From positions 1 to 21,433 of the forward strand of contig CAYGVJ010000097.1 in NCBI GenBank assembly GCA_964353255.1: 21,433 nucleotides of DNA. The letters are read 5' to 3'. Under the pieces are notes generated by a model. It did no database searches, had not been told where the DNA came from, and worked only from the letters and a program-made list of their open reading frames with translations. This stretch comes from VFZS01 sp964353255 (GTDB lineage Bacteria > Acidobacteriota > Terriglobia > Bryobacterales > Bryobacteraceae). Position numbers and translations under genes: made by a program. This document shows, piece by piece, positions 15,295 through 20,829 of this stretch. Each line of letters starts with the position of its first letter. Position 1 is the stretch's first letter.

Positions 15295-16137
15295 CTACCG
15301 GCGGTCGCCGCGGCCGGCCTCGAGGCCGGAGCCGCCGCCGGCAAACTCGGGCTGCACGTTGACGACCCCGAACTGCCGGTCCTCCCCTTCCCGGTTGGCG
15401 GCCATCATCCAGAGAAAATTGATCGACGCCCCGGGGATCGCCACGTTCGGATGGTATCCCTGCGGCATCACGACAACATCTCCTTCGCGGACGAAGGCGG
15501 CCAGCTCCGGGTGGCCCGTGTTGGCGTACACAAACTGCACCCCGAAGGCCGGCGCCGGCATGTCGATGTACAAGTAGGCCTCCTCCAGCATCGCGGCGTG
15601 CTCGTGCGGGGGCCACGAAGTCCAGTGGCCGGGCGCGCTGAAGGTCACTCCCGCCACAATGCGGCCGGCGGTCACGTTCTTTCCCAGCAGAATGTTGATC
15701 TCCCGCTGGCAGGCGGCTCCGCCCGCCCTGAAATGCAGTCCCGGATCCTTCTGCACGTCGGCGAAGGAGACGAACTGAACGGGATAGTGATGATCGACCG
15801 GGGCCGAGATTTCGGCGAGGTCGCAGCCTTCCGGGCCGGCCGCAACCGAGAATGGAGTGGCGCGCGGAACGTAAAGCGCATCATAGCGGCCCAGATCGTA
15901 CTGCGTCGCGCCGAGGCGGACCACCGCGCTCCCGGTGAGGCCCACCAGGCCGGTCTCGCGGGCGCCGGGATCCACCTCCACGGGCGCAGCGCCGGCATCC
16001 AGCACGATCCGGCCGTAGTGCAGATGCCGGACCGCCGCCGTCTGAGGAGTGACCGAGAGGTGGCGGCCCTTCCGGGCTGCGGTGTTCCGGATGACGCAGG
16101 TCTCCGGGCGAATGTTCTCAAGTGCCACAGTTGTCAT
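15295..16137 (-). CDS. kduI: KduI/IolB-family uronate isomerase (likely 5-keto-4-deoxyuronate isomerase)
   Basis: A 280-residue double-cupin isomerase. Metal ligands are clear in the C-terminal cupin: PPHEH (H178, H180), LEEAY (E185 or E186) and GYHP (H229). In detail the sequence (GHWTSWPPHEH, FGVQFVYANTG, GDVVVMPQGYHPNVAIPG) looks more like IolB, 5-deoxyglucuronate isomerase of inositol catabolism, than enteric KduI. The neighbours, a KduD-type dehydrogenase and a GH105 unsaturated uronyl hydrolase, argue for the KduI reaction, converting 5-keto-4-deoxyuronate to 2,5-diketo-3-deoxygluconate. No other inositol genes are visible. Start ATG 16137-16135 with GGAG upstream. The Gly-rich tail ends in DRR and the TAG stop sits exactly at the junction with element A copy 2. 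The family is sure; the exact substrate is inferred. Confidence 0.83.
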   Translation of the reverse strand: MTTVALENIRPETCVIRNTAARKGRHLSVTPQTAAVRHLHYGRIVLDAGAAPVEVDPGARETGLVGLTGSAVVRLGATQYDLGRYDALYVPRATPFSVAAGPEGCDLAEISAPVDHHYPVQFVSFADVQKDPGLHFRAGGAACQREINILLGKNVTAGRIVAGVTFSAPGHWTSWPPHEHAAMLEEAYLYIDMPAPAFGVQFVYANTGHPELAAFVREGDVVVMPQGYHPNVAIPGASINFLWMMAANREGEDRQFGVVNVQPEFAGGGSGLEAGRGDRR

Positions 16138-16168
16138 GAGGACTCCGAAACCGTCAGTCTACCACTAG

Positions 16169-16301
16169 GAGGGTGCTGAAAAAGGCCTTGGACAAGCTGA
16201 AGCATGTCCTACGTGGGCGCGCAAATGCCTGATTTGGCGTTGTGGGACATGCTTTAGCTTGTCGTCCTCGGGCCTTGAAACAGGCCTTTTTCAGCGCCCC
16301 A
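16169..16301. mobile_element. MITE-like element B (~130 bp) in the kduI/GH105 divergent promoter region
   Basis: The terminal inverted repeats are GGGTGCTGAAAAAGGCCT (16171-16188) on the left and the inverse, beginning GGGCGCTGAAAAAGGCCT, on the right. A second nested inverted repeat lies inside (16191-16209 against 16245-16263, 18 of 19 pairing). It is flanked by an 8-base direct repeat CCACTAGG (16162-16169 and 16299-16306), or equally by a 4-base CTAG (16165-16168 and 16302-16305); the coordinates given assume CTAG. It encodes nothing. It lies 31 bases before the kduI start and 50 before the GH105 start, so it may have displaced or supplied promoter elements. Confidence 0.85.
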
Positions 16302-16351
16302 CTAGGCAAGCAGGGGGGACTTCGATACCATAGCGGCAAAGGAGACCTTCT

Positions 16352-17716
16352 GTGAACTCGGGAACACGCACCGCCTCGCTCGTCGCACTCTCGGCGCTGT
16401 GGCTTCTCGCGGCAGCAGCGCAAGCCCAAACGCTGGGCCGCAGCGATCCGTCATTTACCCAGCCGTCGCTCGCTCCCGGCGTGGACTACGTCCTCCCGGC
16501 GGAGAGCGACATCAAGGCCACGCTGGACCGCATCCTGGACCACTTCCTCCGCTCGACGCCGTACCGCATCATCGACACCCGGACCGGAGAGCCGATCACG
16601 GACTTCTCGCGGCCCACCAAGACCGCGGGAATCGATCTGCGCCCGGGGCAGTTCAACGATTGGGACTACCCCATGGGAGTGGTGCTCGCCGCCATGCTGC
16701 TGGCGACGGAGGTGACCGGCGACGCGCGGTATCAGCAGTACACGCTCAAGAACTTCGACTTCATCTTCGACCACCTGGACTACTTCCGGAAGCAGGCGGC
16801 CGAGTTCGGCGCGCAACCGTACGGGTATCGCCGCCTGCTGGAGATGCGCGAACTCGACGATTGCGGGGCGATCGGGGCGGCGCTCATCAGGGCCTACGCG
16901 CTGAAGCCGGATGCGCGATACCGGGCCGGCATCGACCTGGCGGACAACCACATCCTCCGCAAGCAGTTGCGGCTGCCCGATGGCACGCTGGCGCGCCCGC
17001 GCCCGCAGCCGGTCTCGTTGTGGATCGACGACGCCTACATGTCCATCCCGTTCCTGGCGCAAATGGGGAAGCTGACCGGGAAGCGTTCCTACTTCGACGA
17101 CGCCGCCCGGCAGGTCATCGGGATGTCAGCGCGCTTGCAGGATAAGGCGACCGGCCTGTACGACCACTCCTGGTACGAGAACACGCCCAACGACCCGAGA
17201 TTCTATTGGGGTCGCGGCGGCGGATGGATGCTGGTGGCGATGGCCGAGCTGCTCAGCGTGATGCCGGAGGACCATCCCGACCGCCCGCGCGTGCTCGAAA
17301 TCTTCCGGCATGCCGTCGAGGGAGTTGGGGCGGTGCAGAGCGGCAACGGCTTGTGGCACCAGTTGCTCGACAAGACCGACAGCTACCTGGAGACCTCGGC
17401 TTCCGCGATGTTCACCTTCGCGATTGCGCGCGGCGTGAACCGCGGGTGGCTCACTCCGGTGTGGGCGCCGGTGGCGCAAGCGGGATGGCAGGCGCTGGCG
17501 ACGCGGGTGCATCCCGATGGCCGCATCGAGGGCATCTGCGTCGGCACCACCGCCGCCTACGATGCCGTCTACTACTACAACCGCCCGGCGGAGCTGGGGG
17601 CCATGCAGGGCTACGGCCCGGTCCTGATGGCCGGGGCGGAAGTGATTCGGATGCTCCGGTCGTTCAATATCGAGCGCCGGCTGAACACGTTCCATTACCG
17701 GGCGCCGAAACCATAG
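16352..17716 (+). CDS. secreted GH105 unsaturated rhamnogalacturonyl/uronyl hydrolase
   Basis: A 454-residue glycoside hydrolase of the GH105/GH88 clan (YteR/YesR type). These enzymes remove the 4,5-unsaturated uronic acid left by polysaccharide lyases, usually on rhamnogalacturonan fragments, yielding 5-keto-4-deoxyuronate for the KduI-KduD path. Residues 1-26 are a signal peptide (LVALSALWLLAAAAQAQ). The alpha/alpha-barrel motifs are MRELDDCGAIGAAL (165-178, with candidate acid/base D169 or D170), WIDDAYMSIPFLA (224-236), HSW (272-274), the FYWGRGGGWM motif (284-293), and SYLETSASAMFTFAIARG. The start is GTG at 16352 with AAAGGAGA upstream. It lies divergent from kduI. GH105 versus GH88 specificity cannot be settled by eye. 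Confidence 0.88.
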   Translation: MNSGTRTASLVALSALWLLAAAAQAQTLGRSDPSFTQPSLAPGVDYVLPAESDIKATLDRILDHFLRSTPYRIIDTRTGEPITDFSRPTKTAGIDLRPGQFNDWDYPMGVVLAAMLLATEVTGDARYQQYTLKNFDFIFDHLDYFRKQAAEFGAQPYGYRRLLEMRELDDCGAIGAALIRAYALKPDARYRAGIDLADNHILRKQLRLPDGTLARPRPQPVSLWIDDAYMSIPFLAQMGKLTGKRSYFDDAARQVIGMSARLQDKATGLYDHSWYENTPNDPRFYWGRGGGWMLVAMAELLSVMPEDHPDRPRVLEIFRHAVEGVGAVQSGNGLWHQLLDKTDSYLETSASAMFTFAIARGVNRGWLTPVWAPVAQAGWQALATRVHPDGRIEGICVGTTAAYDAVYYYNRPAELGAMQGYGPVLMAGAEVIRMLRSFNIERRLNTFHYRAPKP

Positions 17717-17785
17717 GAGGGAAAGCGGAGCGCACCATGCCGGCTGGTTGCTGAGGGAAGTCGCGGCGTCGCATTCCTGAGCGTT

Positions 17786-17814
17786 TTGACATCAGTTGGC
17801 TATTTGGCTAAACT
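17786..17814 (+). promoter_or_regulatory. sigma70-type promoter of the ars operon
   Basis: A perfect TTGACA (17786-17791), a 17-base spacer and TAAACT (17809-17814) as the -10 box. A start near 17821 would leave a leader of only about ten bases before the arsR ATG at 17831. The -10 box is the exact spacer of the operator palindrome. Confidence 0.72.
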
Positions 17815-17821
17815 GCCAAAT
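17802..17821 (+). promoter_or_regulatory. ArsR operator palindrome over the -10 box
   Basis: ATTTGGC, six bases, then GCCAAAT form a perfect 7+6+7 inverted repeat. A related direct repeat TTGGCTA occurs at 17796-17802 and 17804-17810. ArsR-family repressors bind such dyads in their own promoters and release them when arsenite binds, so binding here would block RNA polymerase directly. Confidence 0.75.
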
Positions 17822-17830
17822 GAGCAACCG

Positions 17831-18157
17831 ATGCGACGCAAAGACACGGCCCGGCTGGAGGCGCGCGCCCGGGTGGTGAAAGCCCTGGCTCACCCCACGC
17901 GCCTGTTCGTGGTCGAGGAGCTGGCGCGGCGGCGGCGCTGCGTCTGCGAGCTGGCCCGGATGGTGGGGGTCGATTTCTCGACCATCTCCCGGCACCTGGC
18001 GCTGCTCAAGACGGCCGGCCTGGTGGAAACCGAGAAGCGCGGCGCCCAGGTCATCTGCCGCCTGCGGGCCCCGTGCGTGCTGCGATTCCTGGACTGCGTG
18101 AGTGAAGTCATGGAGTCGGCCGCCGCTCAGCAGTGGAAGGCGGCGCGGGCCAGGTGA
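17831..18157 (+). CDS. arsR: ArsR-family arsenite-responsive repressor
   Basis: A 108-residue winged-helix repressor. KALAHPTRLFVVEELA (17-32) is the family opening, the recognition helix lies in DFSTISRHLALLKTAGLV (48-65), and the wing follows with EKRGAQVICRL. The CVCEL motif (C37, C39) at the start of the helix before recognition matches the As(III)-binding CxC of classical ArsR proteins; further cysteines occur at 76, 82 and 89. I chose ATG 17831 because the longer frame would begin with a TTG that is part of the -35 box and would translate the promoter and operator. The leader is very short and no strong ribosome-binding site is seen. The stop is nine bases before arsP, so the gene is first in the ars operon. 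Confidence 0.92.
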   Translation: MRRKDTARLEARARVVKALAHPTRLFVVEELARRRRCVCELARMVGVDFSTISRHLALLKTAGLVETEKRGAQVICRLRAPCVLRFLDCVSEVMESAAAQQWKAARAR

Positions 18158-18166
18158 GCTGAGAGC

Positions 18167-19471
18167 ATGGGCTATTGGAAGAGCGAGTGGAAGCCGCTTG
18201 TCCTCATCCTGATTCTGTTCCTGGCCTGCTTCCACCTTCCGGTGGGGCGGCCCCGCTTCGACGGCGCAGTGCTGGAGGCGCTACACCTGGTCAAGTGGTA
18301 CGCCCAGGAGCACGTTCTGCTGTGCCTGGTGCCGGCGTTTTTCATTGCCGGAGCCATTTCGGTGTTCGTGAGCCAGGCCTCGGTGATGAAGTACCTGGGG
18401 GTCGGCGCCAACAAGGTGCTGGCCTATGGAGTGGCCTCGGTCTCGGGGACCATCCTGGCGGTGTGCTCCTGCACGGTGCTGCCGCTGTTCGCGGGGATCT
18501 ACCGCATGGGCGCAGGCCTGGGGCCGGCCACCGCCTTTCTGTACTCGGGGCCGGCTATCAACGTGCTGGCCATCATCCTCACGGCGCGCGTGCTGGGGCT
18601 GAGGATGGGCGTGGCGCGGGCTGTCGGCGCCGTCGTGTTCAGCGTGGTGGTGGGCCTGGCCATGCACCTGCTTTTCCGCAAGGAGGAGATGGAAAAGGCG
18701 GAGGCCCAGGCCAAATTGCCTCCGCCGGAAGCCGGGCGTCCGCTCGGGCAGACGGCGCTCTACTTCGCCGGGATGGTGGCCATTCTGGTGTTCGCCAACT
18801 GGGCCAGGCCCGCGGAGGGCGCCGGTTTCTGGCAGGCGGTCTTCGCGGTGAAATGGACCATCACGGCTGTCGCGGCGGCGGCATTCGCCGTGACGCTGGC
18901 GGCGTGGTTCGGCGTGCCGTGGTGGAAAGTGGCGCTGGCGGCCGGCCCCGCGCTGGTCCTGGCCTTGGTCTTTCCCGAGGCGCCGGTGCTGGCCTTCGCG
19001 GCGGGCGCGCTGGGGCTCGCGGCGATCACCAGCACCCAGGAAGGCGAGCCCCAACATTGGTTCATCGCCGCTTGGGGTTTCGCCAAGCAGATTCTGCCGC
19101 TGCTGCTGGCGGGCGTGGTGGTGGCCGGTGCGCTGCTGGGGCGTCCGGGCCAGGAAGGGCTCATCCCCTCGAGCTGGATCAGCAGCTCGGTGGGCGGCAA
19201 CTCGCTGGGGGCGAACCTGTTCGCCTCGGTGGCCGGTGCCTTCATGTACTTCGCCACGCTGACCGAGGTGCCCATCCTTCAGGGTCTGCTGGCCAACGGG
19301 ATGGGGCAGGGGCCAGCCCTGTCGCTGCTGCTGGCCGGCCCGGCGCTGTCGTTGCCCAGCATGCTGGTGCTGCGCAGCCTGATGGGAACGAAGAAAACGG
19401 TGGCTTACGTCACGCTGGTGGTCATCATGGCCACCGTGACGGGCCTGATTTACGGGGAACTGGTGGGTTGA
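18167..19471 (+). CDS. arsP: ArsP-like permease (trivalent organoarsenical efflux family)
   Basis: A 434-residue polytopic membrane protein of the COG0701/DUF318 permease family. ArsP members export trivalent methylated or aromatic arsenicals. The signature VCSCTVLPLFAGIYRMGAGLG (from residue 99) followed by PATAFLYSGPAINVLA (120-135) is characteristic, with cysteines C100 and C102. A related segment recurs in the second half (SVGGNSLGANLFASVAGAFM then GPALSLLLAGPALSLPSML), consistent with internal duplication. About ten hydrophobic segments are visible, with a charged loop near residues 168-190. The ATG at 18167 is nine bases past the arsR stop. The same family includes proteins annotated for Cu/Zn efflux, so the arsenical substrate rests on the operon. 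Confidence 0.85.
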   Translation: MGYWKSEWKPLVLILILFLACFHLPVGRPRFDGAVLEALHLVKWYAQEHVLLCLVPAFFIAGAISVFVSQASVMKYLGVGANKVLAYGVASVSGTILAVCSCTVLPLFAGIYRMGAGLGPATAFLYSGPAINVLAIILTARVLGLRMGVARAVGAVVFSVVVGLAMHLLFRKEEMEKAEAQAKLPPPEAGRPLGQTALYFAGMVAILVFANWARPAEGAGFWQAVFAVKWTITAVAAAAFAVTLAAWFGVPWWKVALAAGPALVLALVFPEAPVLAFAAGALGLAAITSTQEGEPQHWFIAAWGFAKQILPLLLAGVVVAGALLGRPGQEGLIPSSWISSSVGGNSLGANLFASVAGAFMYFATLTEVPILQGLLANGMGQGPALSLLLAGPALSLPSMLVLRSLMGTKKTVAYVTLVVIMATVTGLIYGELVG

Positions 19472-19472
19472 G

Positions 19473-19889
19473 ATGAAACGCAGGGCGCGAATCGGTGTGC
19501 TGGTGTTGTGTTGGCTGGTGTGCGCCGCGGGAGGCGCCAGCGGCGCCCCCGTGCAGAAGGTCGTGGCCTATTACTTCCATGTGAGCGTGCGCTGCCCGAC
19601 CTGCCGGGCCATCGAGGAGTACGCGCGGGAGGCGGTGGAGCGCGGGTTCGCCGAACAGTTGAAGAGCGGCGCCCTGGAGTGGCGGCCGGTGAACGTCCAG
19701 TTGCCGCAGAACCGCCACTTCATCCGCGACTACCAGCTCTACACGCGTTCCCTGGTGTTGGTGAAGCTCAAAGACGGCCAGCAGGTGGAGTGGCGCAACC
19801 TGGAGAAGGTCTGGGAGCTGGTGAGCCGTAAGACCGATTTCCTCAAGTACGTGCAGACGCACGTCCGGGCTTACCTGGGAGGCCGTTGA
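19473..19889 (+). CDS. arsF: ArsF-like secreted thioredoxin-fold protein (CPTC)
   Basis: A 138-residue protein with a signal peptide (basic MKRRAR, hydrophobic core GVLVLCWLVCAAGG, probable cleavage near residue 24) and a thioredoxin-like domain whose active-site motif is RCPTCR (C41, C44). It resembles proteins named as ArsF family, linked in Shewanella to reduction of nitrophenyl arsenicals. No flavin-binding features of a typical nitroreductase are visible; what the sequence shows is a periplasmic thiol-disulfide protein. It begins one base after the arsP stop and its TGA overlaps the ATG of arsG. The symbol is by family and context, not certain orthology. Confidence 0.78.
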   Translation: MKRRARIGVLVLCWLVCAAGGASGAPVQKVVAYYFHVSVRCPTCRAIEEYAREAVERGFAEQLKSGALEWRPVNVQLPQNRHFIRDYQLYTRSLVLVKLKDGQQVEWRNLEKVWELVSRKTDFLKYVQTHVRAYLGGR

Positions 19890-20581
19890 TGGACGGGTTC
19901 CTGCTGGGGCCGGCCACGGCCCTGTGGCTGGGCATTCTCACCTCCATCAGCCCGTGCCCGCTGGCCACCAATATCGCGGCCATGTCTTATGTCAGCAAGG
20001 ATCTGGGCTCGCCGCGCCGGGTGCTGCTGACCGGGGCACTCTACACGCTGGGCCGGAGCGTGGCCTACGCGGCTCTGGCGGCCCTGCTCATCGCGAGCAT
20101 CCTGGCGATTCCGGACGTGTCCTTCTGGCTGGAAACTTACATGAACAAGGCACTGGGACCGGTCCTGATCGCGGTGGGGCTGGTGCTGCTGGATTTGGTG
20201 CGTGTGCCCTTCGCCGCCTCCTGGGTCCCCAGCGGGCTCGAGGCCCGCTTCCGCCGGTCCGGACCGTGGGGCGCCGGACTGCTGGGCGTGTTGTTTGCGC
20301 TTTCGTTTTGTCCCGTCTCGGCCGCACTGTTTTTCGGAAGCCTGCTTCCGCTGGCGGTGAAGAACGGTTCCGTGGTCGGATTCCCCTCCCTGTACGGAGT
20401 GGGAACCGGGCTGCCGGTGCTGGCCTTCGCCGTGCTGATCGCCCTGGGCGCCGAGTGGGTCAGCCGGGCGTTCCAGAGGCTGGCGACGGTGGAGAAGTGG
20501 GCGCGGCGGGTGACGGGGGCAATCTTTGTGCTGGTAGGAATTCGGTACTGTCTGAACTACATTTTCGAGGTGCAACTATGA
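19889..20581 (+). CDS. arsG: ArsG-like membrane protein, CcdA/DsbD-type
   Basis: A 230-residue protein with about six transmembrane segments arranged as two pseudo-symmetric halves, each starting with a cysteine-proline: SISPCPLATN (C23) and LSFCPVSAAL (C141). This is the plan of the CcdA/DsbD transmembrane electron carriers. Relatives are named ArsG and proposed to export aminobenzyl-type arsenicals, working with ArsE and ArsF. Whether it moves electrons, arsenicals or both cannot be decided here; the paired cysteines favour electron transfer. The start is the ATG at 19889 that forms TGATG with the arsF stop; a TTG one codon earlier is less likely. Its stop overlaps the arsE ATG (ATGA). Confidence 0.8.
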   Translation: MDGFLLGPATALWLGILTSISPCPLATNIAAMSYVSKDLGSPRRVLLTGALYTLGRSVAYAALAALLIASILAIPDVSFWLETYMNKALGPVLIAVGLVLLDLVRVPFAASWVPSGLEARFRRSGPWGAGLLGVLFALSFCPVSAALFFGSLLPLAVKNGSVVGFPSLYGVGTGLPVLAFAVLIALGAEWVSRAFQRLATVEKWARRVTGAIFVLVGIRYCLNYIFEVQL

Positions 20582-20820
20582 AGATCCAAGTAGCCGGACC
20601 CGGCTGTCTGAACTGCAAGACCACCGAACGGAACGTTTTCAACGCCTGCGCGGAGCTGAACCTGGACGCCGACATCTCGCACGTCTACGACATCCGGGAA
20701 TTCGCCAAACTGGGCGTCATGCGAACCCCGGCGGTGGTCGTGGACGGGGAGATCGTCATCTCGGGCCGCGTGCCCACGGTGGCCGAGCTGAAGGCGCTGC
20801 TGGCCCAGCCGAGGGCGTGA
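20578..20820 (+). CDS. arsE: ArsE-like cytosolic thioredoxin/glutaredoxin-fold protein
   Basis: An 80-residue protein of the small MTH895/TM0996-type thioredoxin family. The active site is GCLNCK (C10, C13) in the first loop, and the cis-proline motif MRTPAVVVDGEIVISGRVPT (from residue 48) is intact. No signal peptide, so it should act in the cytosol. The ATG at 20578 overlaps the arsG stop in ATGA; a much longer upstream reading in this frame only shadows arsG. Small thioredoxins of this type often sit beside membrane permeases and DsbD-like proteins in metal and arsenic operons. The likely role is to pass electrons to ArsG or to a nitro/arsenical substrate. Confidence 0.82.
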   Translation: MKIQVAGPGCLNCKTTERNVFNACAELNLDADISHVYDIREFAKLGVMRTPAVVVDGEIVISGRVPTVAELKALLAQPRA

Positions 20821-20829
20821 GCGCGGGCC

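Noticed and set aside
17786..17830. TTG start 15 codons upstream of arsR ATG
   Set aside because: The TTG is the first half of the TTGACA promoter box and translation from it would read through the operator.
18175..19476. A 433-codon plus-strand frame overlapping arsP
   Set aside because: Gly/Arg/Ala-rich shadow in another frame of arsP; it has no motif, whereas the arsP frame carries the permease signature and fits the operon spacing.
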